A stretch of DNA of 64,000 nt. Origin: Smittia aterrima. Its lineage: Eukaryota > Arthropoda > Insecta > Diptera > Chironomidae. Within the stretch, counting starts at the first letter, position 1. Each line of letters begins with the position of its first letter. The notes beneath the pieces are model-generated. The model was not told the origin of the DNA. It did not search any database and worked only from the letters and a program-made list of their open reading frames with translations. The position numbers and the translations under genes were made by a program. This document shows, in pieces, positions 24,585-35,852 of the stretch. The DNA is taken from assembly GCA_033063855.1 (NCBI GenBank), contig CP093829.1:20801537-20865536 (forward strand), in the 5' to 3' direction.

Positions 24585-25054
24585 TTAATCAGTTTCTTTT
24601 ATTTGATATTTAATATCGAAATGAAGTCGTGTAGCTTGTGCTCGTTTATCGTCTGGGAAAAGCGTGAAATCTTTCTTTTTTTGGAATTCCATTAATTTCA
24701 TTATTTGCTCAACAACATTCTTGATCTTCTGTGAATCTAGAACATTCGGAATGTTGAATTTCATGTTGCTGATCTAATTAAATTAGCAGCCATATGTTTC
24801 TTTCCTTCTGCCTTTGGATAATCGATGATTTGATATTTGAAATCAGAAATTTACCGAACTATTAATTTGCGCTTGTTGGTAATGCCGACAGAATTCACTG
24901 GGGCATCATAAATACCGCATACTTTTGCCACAGTTACATTAATGCTTATTAATGGTTGATCGTAACTCAACTCTAATTTCAGTGATCTTTGATCTCGGAT
25001 TCATTTGATATTCAGCGATGGAACTAACACACCGGGAACGAGAACGAGGTAGAG
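24585..25054 (-). pseudogene. unrecognised two-exon reading frame with one in-frame stop
   Basis: On the minus strand an acceptor (tatatttcag) precedes a segment starting LYLVLVPGVLVPSLNIK. It meets a TGA at 25003-25001, then runs open through LELSYDQPLISINVTVAKV and GIYDAPVNSVGITNKRK to a donor at 24854 (GTAAAT). An 86-nt intron ending gatcag restores frame into NMKFNIPNVLDSQKI, KDFTLFPDDKRAQ and the end YQIKETD, with stop at 24585. The in-frame join and sparse stops suggest a real or recently lost gene. The start resembles extracellular beta-sandwich proteins such as macroglobulin/TEP domains, but this is too weak to name. Upstream exons were not found. Confidence 0.4.
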
Positions 25055-25218
25055 CTGAAATATAAATAGCTATTGGCTATGTTCGGTAATTTAGAAACTC
25101 AAATTTATTTTTTCCAATCTTTTGTTGAGCGAATTGAAAGGAGAAAAGTTCGAAACTGGTTTTCTAGATCAAATGTGTCATCTCTATAAAGTGTGATTCA
25201 ACAAAGAGAAGATGGTAA

Positions 25219-25377
25219 TTACTTATTCATTACATCGCTGAAAGAGAAAAATTAGAAAAAAGAAGAGAAGTTCAGCAGTTAGAGGACAAAGTTTGTGAAG
25301 GGCTCGAAAGTGTTGAAAATTACAAAAAACAAGTCAACCGACTGAAGTCAAATTCTCCTTCGCATAAAAATCCCTAA
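25219..25377 (+). pseudogene. orphan coiled-coil reading frame without a start codon
   Basis: A plus-strand stretch open from after a TAA at 25216 to a TAA at 25375. It contains the heptad-like, charged AEREKLEKRREVQQLEDKV and YKKQVNRLKSNSPS. There is no in-frame ATG. It may be a last exon with a poorly visible acceptor (for example after ttcagcag) or a fragment. It lies head-to-head with the unrecognised frame at 24.6-25.05 kb. Confidence 0.3.
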
Positions 25378-25415
25378 ATTGAAAATACAAATTCAAATTA
25401 TATTCATAGAAGGTG

Positions 25416-25670
25416 TTATAAATATGAAGCGATTGTGTGGAGAGCTATCAAAAGAATATTAAAAATACTTTGATGGAAGATCAGCATTTAACTTGATGTC
25501 ACATATGATGATGATGATAATAGGCTGCGGCATTAGTTCAACTCACAATACAATTCAAAAATTATAAAATTTGATCACATTTCTCATTGAAAAGATGTCG
25601 GCGAGTGTAATTTAAAAATAAGTCACACGAACGACAATGATTAATTAGTTTAAATTTAAGTTTAATTTGA
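25416..25670. promoter_or_regulatory. paralogous non-coding block 2, distal copy
   Basis: Partner of 12317-12580 in the same orientation, with conserved islands separated by small indels. The two copies have clearly diverged, so the duplication is not recent. Confidence 0.7.
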
Positions 25671-26263
25671 GACATTTGGCTGGTGATTTCGGAAAGACAT
25701 TTCAGACGTCGTTGCTTCGCGTGTAATCAAAATTCGTTAATCAACATCCCTCACACGGTTTCTAAACTTGTGAGTTGAAGTTGTTCAAATTTCTCAAATC
25801 TAAAAATATTCCACTCACATAAAGTAATTAACGATTTACTCAAAAAGAAAAATAAGAGAATTAATAGAAGAAAAAAAAACTTCCTCGTGATGGAAGGAAT
25901 GTCATTAAACACTTTGAGGAATTCTTTTCGGTTTGATGTTAATTATTTGGGGAGTCTGTCTTGAATTTGAGAACTGCTTGAGCTTGATTGATAACTTAAT
26001 TCCGTAACTGATTGTTTCCTCAGTTAAAAATCTTTAATTAATTTATGAAACACTTTCCAGGAAAATTACTTATTAAAAGAATTAAAATTGAGAAAGGACG
26101 TTGCTATCATTAAGTCGCAGTTAGAGATAAAATTCATTAATGAACATGTGCTTGCTCAAATATCAAACAAAACAATTTTTTGTCTCTCGATGAAGTCAGA
26201 TTGATAATCAGCAATTGCGAAGGCTTCCTGTTCAAAGGAAACTTTAAACTTTTAAACTGCAAA
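25671..26263. other. gene desert between blocks 2 and 3
   Basis: AT-rich sequence with nothing recognised. Confidence 0.4.
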
Positions 26264-26482
26264 CTCAGCAAACAGAGCCTAATCCAATTAAATAATCACT
26301 CGCCTCCAGTAACTGACCATTTAATAACATTTGCTTGAAGGAGTTGTGAAGAAAACGAGTTCGAGTCGCAAAACGTGCAGCTCTCATAAATCGATGGCAA
26401 ATTAAATAATGACATGAAATTTCGTGATTTATAAAAGCGCTAGCGATTAATTATAATAATTTCACTCATTTTCATAATTCTT
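26264..26482. promoter_or_regulatory. paralogous non-coding block 3, distal copy
   Basis: Partner of 15055-15262 in the same orientation, with long ungapped anchors around cctaatccaattaaat and taaataatgacatga. No reading frame is shared. Confidence 0.75.
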
Positions 26483-27753
26483 CATGCAACGCTTGAAGTT
26501 TCTCGTTACTTCTTGCATTTCTGATGTTTCAGATGTTAATTTTATTTTCCAGAAATCTCTTTTGAGGTTTGAACAATAAATATTAAGTATTGATATTAAT
26601 TTCATCAACGTTTCATCAGCAAACACCGCTTTGTCTGAGTCTTGCTTTTACTCAAATATTGTCTGTTCACTCTTCTTTTCTTTCCTTTTTAGGTCTTCAA
26701 AATCAACTCTCTCAGGTTGTAATCAAGTTTTAGGGCTTTTCATGCTGAGACTTGTTCGGTAGCTCAACGATTTCACGCTCAGAGGTCTCAGGACTGAAAG
26801 CAAATCCTTTTTCCAAACATCTTTGGTCTCCATCTAAAACATGTCAAATATTTAACATGTTTCAAACACTTCGAGTTGTCGTTAACGGACACAAATAATT
26901 TAACAAAAGTTTGCCTGAAATAAATTTAATTTACTTACATTAAACAAATTATGGCGCGACTAGTTAGTGAGACGAAACATCTGAAAATATTCAGATCACT
27001 CGAAGCATAATTTGAAGAAACAGCTTCGATGTTTTCGGATGCGATTCACCACATAAAAGTAATTGCTTCAGTTTTAGCGCGTTTTCGTTTCTCTTTATAT
27101 TTCAGTTTCCATCTTGACATCTTAACATAAAAAAAAATCGAAAAAAAAAATGTTGGAAGAGGGAAGCCAAGCCGTTTATACATGCAAACATTATATCCGA
27201 CACATAAAAGCATAATTAATTGCGATGCATTCAGGAAAATATGAATGCGGAGAGATGCGAAATGAGAAACAATTAAAATAATTTGTTCTCGTTGCAAGTT
27301 GTAAGAAAAATTACAATTATATAGCTAATTAATAAAATTATTAATTAAAAAACATTTCACGCAATTTATTGTTGTTCGCTTGTGTTAAGTTAAATTCGCA
27401 ATTGAGATTTTCATCCATTCTGCTTGCATGCAACTAGAAGCGTAATTGATGCTGTCATTAAGACTGCGATTGCCACAAGCAACTCTGTGAATGTTTCCAT
27501 TGCCGCAATCACATTCAAAGATAGCCATCAAATTGCGCATGTTTCTTAATCATTTCTCATTGTTTTGTGAAACGTTTCTCATGAGTTTTGACTTGCCTTC
27601 ATCTCAATCGATTGAGTTTTCATTGGTTCATTGAAAGTTTGACTCGGATCAATGATAATTTATGCCAGATCCATTGGAAGATGATTTCGATTTTCCCCAC
27701 TTCTTCTCCAAGCGAATCTTATTGAAATAAAGCGCAGAAACAATTTCTTCATC
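26483..27753. other. gene desert between blocks 3 and 4
   Basis: AT-rich sequence. The short open frame near 27046-27297 (minus) is low-complexity and is not called. Confidence 0.4.
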
Positions 27754-27829
27754 TAATATTAAATCGAGAATACAAAACTCCGCCTTCAATTTTCGATCTA
27801 CGAGAGAGCTTGCATTAAGATTTATTTAT
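27754..27829. promoter_or_regulatory. paralogous non-coding block 4, distal copy
   Basis: Partner of 17641-17735, in the same order and orientation as the other three blocks. Confidence 0.5.
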
Positions 27830-29561
27830 AATTTATCGAGCACAGCAATTTCACAGTTTCCCTTAATTGATGGCAAAAGATTTATTCTGTGAGAAGCCAA
27901 CATATCGCCCACACATTTGTGTCAATTTCAATTGTTTGTTGAAGATCGAAATAGTCCGATAAAGGATTGTCCAATGTGATTGAGATTGTAATCGATCGCC
28001 TGCATTTAACTTCCATTTCAATGTCAATTGAGTGCTGATTGAAATTGTGTGAAATTTAAATTGATTCGATAAGTAGCCTTCAATATTTGGCACTCGAGCC
28101 CTTGTTTTGAAGGACATTGTGGTCGTGATTTATGATTAACTTATATCAACTTCTATTTAATCCACCAGCATCGTTTCAAGTCTTTAATAGAATTTGACAT
28201 CCAATGCCTTCTTCAATAGAATTCACCTTCTACTGTGAGAATCCAAAGAACAAATAATAAAAGAAATGACAGAAGAAGTCTCACAGGTAGATTCAGAAAT
28301 CTTTTCTTTCATCAAACAAACCGAAACTGTTGGTTTATATCAAAAGGAATAAATCGAAGATTATTTTTTTACCGAGAAACCTGAACACAAAATAGTTTTT
28401 AGGATAAATGGTTGTTGTTGCGTAATTTTGACACATCGCACGCGTCCCAAGCGAGAGAGGAAATATAATATTGCTGACTTGCTGTGTGCTCAACTATCTC
28501 GAGTCTAATGTATATAATTATGTTATTTACAAGCGTGTTTATAGCTTCCTCGCTGCTACTGAGATAGAAAACGACTACTTAGCGCGAAGCGATTAAAGAA
28601 TGATATAAAATTGTTGGGATTTAAACGCTCTTGAAACATCTGTTTGACTTCAAACAATTTGTTGAGAGGAGAAGACTTCTCTATCAGCGGAATGCCGCCA
28701 TCATTCAGTGCGAAGATTTCCCCCTCGTATATCCATACATCACACGAGCAAATGATGGAACCGCATAAATCATGATTTTTTAACACGAGAAGCAAGGAAA
28801 GCCGCTCTTAACACAATTGTCGACTTGTTTTTTCGCCGTTGCTTTATGTGCAACAAAAAAAAAACTTCAAAACAAGACGTTACATAATGTAAACTATTTT
28901 TAGCTTCACTGAACTTGAACTCGCCTTTATGTACAAGAAGACTGTCTGAAAATGTGTAAGCACAACAAACTGTTTTTGTTTATATTTTGAAGAAATTAGT
29001 TTCAAAACCACCAAAGTCACAACAAAAACAACTAATTGGGAATCGCCGTGAGTCATTAAAAGTTTTTTTTATTTATTGTAGAAGGCAAAAGAATTGATCA
29101 GAGTCTGTGCTAAGTTCTTGAGGGGCAAAGGTTCAATGCAGAAAGCTCTGAACTCATCTTTTTTCAATGCAAAGCCGTCGCAACAAACAACTTTTATTTG
29201 ATTAATTGAAGAATTCTTCAATTGACTGACAAGCGATGAACGCGATGGGTTGAATTCGAGTAAAGCTTCAAATGTTTATTTCCGCATATTAGCGCATTCT
29301 CAACAGACGAATGTCTAGTCACTGTTCAGACAAGCGTGAAAACTCTCCGAGTGCTGAAAAGTTACATTTTATTCCCCACTCAGTTTTTGGAAACCAAACA
29401 GTTTAACGATTGGCTGAAGTTAAATAAAAATCTTCCAACATCTCATCTCTTATCATTTATTTTTTTGACAAACTAATTTATTTGTTGTTTCGTCATCGAC
29501 TTCTGAAGGGATGGAAAAATTTAAATTCTTAAATGAACAATTTACTAGAATTTCTCTTTAG
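27830..29561. other. gene desert, nothing recognised
   Basis: AT-rich sequence with no supported coding or RNA gene. Confidence 0.4.
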
Positions 29562-29597
29562 CCGGCCAATCGCTCACATCTGGCAGCCAGATTCTCT
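29562..29597 (+). other. candidate 36-nt microexon
   Basis: A GC-rich 36-nt segment in AT-rich surroundings. It is flanked on the plus strand by a strong acceptor (gaatttctctttag) and a strong donor (gtaagtcc). It is a multiple of three and open in the frame PANRSHLAARFS. No partner exons were identified, so it may belong to an unseen plus-strand transcript or be chance. Confidence 0.3.
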
Positions 29598-30226
29598 GTA
29601 AGTCCAATGTAGACCAACGAAACGTTTCTGTGCATAGAACTGAAAGCATAAAAATCAATAATTCATAAAGGAAGCCCAAGAAATCGACATGAGAATGAAA
29701 TCTGACTCTTTAGGATTAGTCTACATATTTCGGTAATTTATCGAATATGAATATTTTCAGAAAAGGCCATTTCATTTAACCGTCACCCAAAAATAAAATC
29801 AACTTGCGTTGATAATCAATTTTTCGTTGTTGAATTGAAATTCCTTTATTTTACTTTTTTTCGCTGTAATGAAGAACAATCAAAGAAAATTATCACAATA
29901 ATTAAAGAATATTTAAGAATCTAAGCTTGGACTTTTAAACTAATAACAGAATGATAAGAAATGATGATTTGGAAATATTTATATAAAGAAAGATTTAAAG
30001 AAAAAAGAAAGAGCAAGAGAAAAATGATTTAACTAATGTTTGTAACAAAATCTTGGCAACAAAACTTGAAATAAATGCGAATTGTCCGCTTAATGAAAAG
30101 TTCAATAGATAAGAAGTGAAAAGATGGTTGAGAAAGAGAGAGAAGCTAAATACTATCCTAGTTTTGCACATTTGTCATGATTTAATTAATTATTTGGCCA
30201 TTGATAACGTTGAACCCCTCGAAAGT

Positions 30227-33200
30227 TCAAGTTGATTGCGATTGCGCTTGCAAAAATTGATTGTAGAGGAACATCATCATCATGAACCTTTGCTGCGCCA
30301 GTTGCATTTCGCCGATTTGTTGAGTGTTGGGTAAATCAGTTGGTGGAATACTTCCGCTTCCGTTGGAAGTGCTGAGACCTGGGTTGTTGACGTTTTGTTG
30401 CTGCTGGAGTTGTGTCGCCATAGCCTGAACAAATGGAAAACAAATGATTTAATTGAAAGCGAAATAACAGGAAAGGAAGAGGTTGAAATGCAATTACTTT
30501 TCCAGTTTAATGCCAAACGAGTTTACGACAAACTGAGACAAGAGACAATTAGGAAACTTACCATCTGCAGTTGTTGATGATTAATCTGATGCGTTTGAGG
30601 GGACTGTGGGCCGTAGCTGCCGTAGCTAGAAGCTGTTGAACGTCGGCTACCGTCGCGTTTGTTGTTTTCAATCGCTGCTTGCAGCTCAGAGTCCGATGAC
30701 AAATTAAACTTCTCACACTCGTATGGATACAAATATTTTGTATACTGAGTTCGTAAAGTAAATGCAGCGCTTGTGATGCTCGATGGTAAATTTAAATCTT
30801 TGATAATTTCCTGCCACAATTTCTTATTGATTACGTTCACCAAACCTCCACGACCTATCACCAACTTATAGAGCTCATAAAGATCCAGGACAGACTTTGC
30901 CATGATGGGAAGACGATTAATCGGTGTGCCTAGTAGGATGATTTCAAGATATTAATTTTGATGATTAATTAAGAGCGTTTTCACAGAAAATTGAGCAGAC
31001 TCTAGTTTCAATCTTAGACCTGAACTCATTTCTCGACTTATGAAGAAAATTATGAAGCTTAGCCGTCATTTATCATCAACTAAACGACTTCGTCTGCGTG
31101 ATTCACACGCCAAAAAATGCTTTTTAATGAAGCGACAGACTTTTACGCACGAAGAAGAGACGATCCGACAATTGAAAGCCGAAAAGCGGGAAATAATCGA
31201 GATAATAAAGCAATTTGTCAGCTACATACAAAAGCGCTTTGTGTCTAAGAAGATTGTCGAACAATCTGATAAATGATCATTTCACTATTCGATGTAATCT
31301 AATTGTAAGATGTGTCTCACACATGGCTCACAAATTGATCCGCGTTAAAACTTTTGGATCAAAATAATTGAAAATCCTGCAAAACAGTTTCACAAATGAA
31401 TTCGTCAAAACTCGAGTCTCGTCTTGATAATCACAATAAAACATCGTTTAGCTTCTTAGTTCGTGGTCAGAAAAGGAAATCTGGTCAAATGAAACAAGCG
31501 ATTTATAACTGCTTACCTCGATCTTTCATGAACATGAATAAATCATCCAAGAATTCTTTACGCTTTGGATCTTCGTTAATTTCGTAGAGCTGTAAAAAAC
31601 GAGAGGAGAACGAGATTAATAAAATGGTTTTTTATTGAAGCAGACGAATGCTTTGAAGCAAATGAATAAAAAAGTGATTAAGTTAATTAATCAAAGTTTC
31701 ATTTCTTTTCTCATGTTTCTGGCACGTCAATAATGATCTCGCGAATTAAGTTTTTTTGTTGCGTAAGTAAATTTGCAATCGATCGATGAGCGGAAAACGT
31801 GCAGTGTCTGGATCGTTGATAATTCGTTCTTATCACGTTATTCTCGTCCCTCGATCGATTGAAGACGAAATTTAGGTTGCAATTTAAGGAATTCGTCTCG
31901 ACCGGCAGCTACGAAATGCGAGTAATTCGGTTGCATATCGAGCCTGATAAAGAACATCACGTGAGATGTCGGCGAACGGGAGCGAGTGGAAATTAACGAC
32001 ACGCACACAAATATTAATGAAATGAGCAATTCGATAAAGAATAAAATTGCAATAAACGTTTGAAGAAGAAAAAACGCGTTTGAATGCAACTTTTCGATCC
32101 TCGCTTCATCATCAGTTTCACTTTTTTTACTCTCCTCACGTCACGAGCTATCAGTTTTGCAACCGGCGATTTCTGAATATGCGCGAAATAAAGAGCCAAT
32201 TAAGAATTACCAGCCATCATCGTTTCCATTTCAATTTTCTTCATAACTGATAATTGTCCAATCAGATACGCAGCAGTAGAAGAAATTTAATCACACAGGA
32301 AATGGAATAGATGTTATTAAGTCATTTGATAACAGATCTTAAATACGCAAAATGACTCGAGAGTTTCTCACAGCACAAACGAATAAATAAGAGCATAGAG
32401 ACGGCTGGGAAACTATCGACAATCGAATCTGTTGTTGTTTTAATTGATTCCAACAATTGTTAAACTTCTCACGCGTTTCTTCCCTTGAACTCATCGTTTA
32501 TTTGGCTTAGTTTTCATCATCAACGGAGAGACTCGTTAATTAGGACCCGGCGTAGTGATAATTATTTTCCTAAATGTCTAAACTTTTGCCATCGCGTGAT
32601 GAATGAAGAAGAAAATAAAATTGTCAAATCCTGACCCTGATCAACCATTTTTCTATTAATTTTTTTCACTCGTAAATAAGAAGGAACCCCTCGAGTTGAA
32701 GGGAAAACAGATGAAGACATTTCAAGGATGCATGAAGAATGCGAAACACATGTTGAGTGAGTTCATAGGATTCGACTAACGGGACGACCCGGCAAAGTAT
32801 TTCATTGTTCAATGAAAAAGATCTCAGTGAGAGTCAAATCCTAGCAAATTGTGAATAATTTGTCCCGACGAGCACTGACATCGACATCATCATCAAGGGA
32901 GGGAAAAATTGTGATTGTATTTATAGAACGCGTTATAATTAAATGTCGTAACTCGAGACATTCGTTTTCAACAACTTACTTGTCTGACTTGCTTGAACTG
33001 ATCCTCGTAGCTCCAACTGTTGTTCTGATTACTCTTCTTCCCTGACGTCGACGACGAGATTTTGACGTCATCCTCGCCTTTGCTCGGTGGTGGTGTTGGA
33101 AACGAGAATGGAAAGTCGTTTTGAGCCTCTGCTTGCAGTCGTAGTTGTGCTTGCTCTGGCGGCAGATCAATGCCGGCAAAGTTGGGAGCGTGTTGGGTAA

Positions 33201-33786
33201 ATGGAAATGAGGTGAACTGCTCCTTTAACCTTTCGAGAAGCTCACGTTGTTGTCGAGCAAAGCTCTCAGGCGAATCATGGGGAGGAGACTCTTCAAGGTA
33301 CTTTTGTGGCGGTGAATGTGGGAATTCATCAATGTGCTTATCTTCGTCGTCTGAATGAGGTGTTGAGTTAGAGCGCTGCAAAAGAAATGCATAAACTAAT
33401 CAAAAATCGATTCATTTGAAGTCCCAAAACATTTCTCTTATGACCACGTAGACAAAACAATAAAACGATCTTGGAATTTATTTGGCTAGGGAATTTTATC
33501 GCTTTACAATGGCCTTGGAGCAAAGAGAGTTTATTAGTTTAGAATTTTACGATGGAAGATTTTTGAGCGGCAAATCTTCGCCATGTCAAAGAACGAACGG
33601 AATATCAGTCTCTGGATGACAAGAATTGTCATGAAACATTCGAAAAAGGTCTCGAGAACAATAAGGATTATTTTATTATCTTTCTTAGGTTAGTTTTGCT
33701 ATGCAAAAGCCAAAGTACACTTCGAACGAATAACTTACCAAAGAGTGTGAGTCATCATCCGAGAAATGTTCACGATCGCACTCCAT
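30227..33786 (-). CDS. dead ringer-like ARID protein, copy B, lacking REKLES
   Basis: A nuclear ARID DNA-binding protein of 360 residues in five exons (minus): 33786-33739, 33375-32980, 31589-31517, 30929-30562, 30424-30227. All phases agree from ATG to stop. It starts MECDREHFSDDDSHSL. The ARID runs from LYEINEDPKRKEF (exon 3) through INRLPIMAKSVLDLYEL and VNVINKKLWQEI to KYLYPYECEKFN. It is close to copy A, including the small 73-nt ARID exon in the same phase and the upstream EDQFKQVRQ motif (copy A: EEQFKQVRQ). Unlike copy A, the second half of the ARID and the following segment share one exon. The protein ends after a Gln/Met-rich 66-residue tail (QLAQQRFMMMM). No REKLES region follows in the 2 kb downstream. 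It probably arose by duplication and may bind similar AT-rich sites without REKLES-mediated multimerisation; the functional part is inference. Confidence 0.92.
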
Positions 33787-35576
33787 TGCTTTTGAATTAT
33801 TTCTTTTTATTTAATTTCACTAATTAAACTCTAAACTATTAATTAAAACACAGCGCGTCGATGTTGATGGAAGAACTGCAGGTAGCGGAATAAATCGACG
33901 AATCAAAATAATCGCAAAAACTTTCTCAAAACGATTAAATGACAATTCAGTAATTTCCTTTTTTTTAATGTCGAGTTGGTCAAGAGCTCGATCAACAAAT
34001 CACAAAGTTTTTAGTCAGCGCGCTTCACGAGAAATTAAATTAAGTTAAACACAGGACACGAGATTTTTTGTTCACTCGCTTCTTTATCAAAATGATTACT
34101 GAATTTTAATTCAAATTCTTCAAATTCATGTTCGTCGATTGTTTGTGTTAGTCTGTGGAGAGATTTCTGTGGAGGGGATTTTTTGTTGTAGTGTTTGTCT
34201 TCTCTGCTTTTCTTCGTGTTTTCTCTTCCCCTCTCTTTCCATTATTAATTAGTCGAGGTGTTTTCAATGACTTTTATTTCACAACGATTTTTCGCGAGAC
34301 TCTAAAGTGAAACACGAAAATTATAGCCACGCCAGTTTCATTTAATCCAATTGAAATCAATCTCATCGAATCGACTCATCCTCGCGAGGGAAAATGTTTG
34401 AAACAAAGTTTGTTAGAAAATTATGTTTTTGAATTCAATTTGAACTTCTTGAGCCATTTCGATTCTCAGAAAAAAGGAATTTAATTTATTGACACTTCAT
34501 CAGGTAAAAGGAATCAAAAGAAGTCTGCGACAGATTTGATCGGGTCAGATTACACGCCCTAATCTGAGGTCGACTAAATCTACTAAATAAATTGTCTGTG
34601 AAACGAAATTTGCCTTTAAACTCATTTTATTGTTCTAGCCTCCTTAAGAGACAACCTCCAGCCAATTTAGGACAAGCAAGTAATCTTGAGACAGTAAATT
34701 TCGGTTAAATTCGCATTTCATGTCAAAAAGTTTCTGTTTCATTTGAAACCCCAATTTCTGAAAAAAAAGAAGAATGTTCCTCCTTGAATCCCTTTCGCCA
34801 GCATTTGTAAATGATATGATCGCACTTCATTTCATTGGATGATAAATGACTTTTCCCACGCTTGCTGAAATTGTGAGTTCCCTTTATTTTATATTTTTCT
34901 GTCGGGAAGCGATTGACTGTGCAAATCGAGCAGATCAGAGAAATTACATTTGCATAACAAACTCAAATGTAGTTCAGCCTAATTATTAGTCAAGTTGAAA
35001 CGACATCACTTATTCATGATAGATGAAGCAAAGGATGTCACGTCGGAATTTCTACAATCGAATAGGGAGAATGAAAATTGCTACTTGAAATGTTTTCTAC
35101 AAATATTATCACGACATACAGAGAAGCGGATTGTAAACTGAATTTTGCCGAATGATTTCAGCATTTTATTTTTAATTTACAGACATGAAATTCGGTTTTA
35201 GAATTCTATCGACTCACCAGCATTCCTCTTCTTCAATCTTACAAAATAAAGGAAACGGAAAACAAATTTTAAAGACAGAAGAAGTTTCTTTATTGATAAG
35301 AATTATTTGAATAAAATTACAGCGAGTCAACTCAGGAAGAGTGTAAAGAAAAGCCAAGAACTTTAAGCTGAATCATTGCCATAAAATAATGAAATTTTGT
35401 TATGAAAATTTTCCTCAGCGAGGTCTTACTTTCGTAACGTTCATGAGAACGTAGGTGTGTAAGAGTTGTAAAAGTTAAATTCGTAATTCTTCGTAAAGTT
35501 TTACGAGCTCAGGTAATTGCTGATACGGAATCGTAAAAGACAAAAAGCAATCATGGAAGCACATTTTGATAAGGGA
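33787..35576. other. copy B promoter/5' UTR region and intergenic sequence
   Basis: The 5' flank of copy B followed by about 1.2 kb with no supported gene. Core promoter elements could not be assigned with confidence. Confidence 0.4.
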
Positions 35577-35763
35577 AAGAACAAGCAAACTACCTGAAGG
35601 GGGATCATAAAAGTTTAGCAGGGATGACGAACGCTGATGGTACTAAAACATTTTTCGCTCAATCATCATCAAGTTAAACACTTATCAATCACTCGCAATG
35701 AAAACTCTTAAGAAAATTCCTCCACTGTTTGTTCGTTTTTCATTAATTTTCTCTCTCTCGTCT

Positions 35764-35852
35764 GCAAATTATTTATGTTGCTTCATCCTTGCTCGGGTCG
35801 GAATGTTTTTTATTGGTTTCTCATTTAACATCATTAATTATTCGATAAACTC
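35764..35852 (+). repeat. conserved block, copy R1
   Basis: About 89 bp nearly identical to copies R2 (37721-37809), R3 (first 89 of 39835-39938) and R4 (21154-21257, inverted). After ...gataaactc R1 and R2 share tttaagcatctt, whereas R3 and R4 share ggagagtgatgtact. The last codons of F-box copy 1 overlap its right end on the opposite strand. Confidence 0.88.

Noticed and set aside
35698..35850. Hydrophobic plus-strand frame MKTLKKIPPLFVRFSLIF repeated in three copies, resembling a secreted peptide
   Set aside because: The near-identical DNA at 21.15-21.35 kb breaks this frame with an extra A just after the ATG, and the frame drifts into unrelated sequence after the block. The conserved thing is the DNA block, not the peptide.
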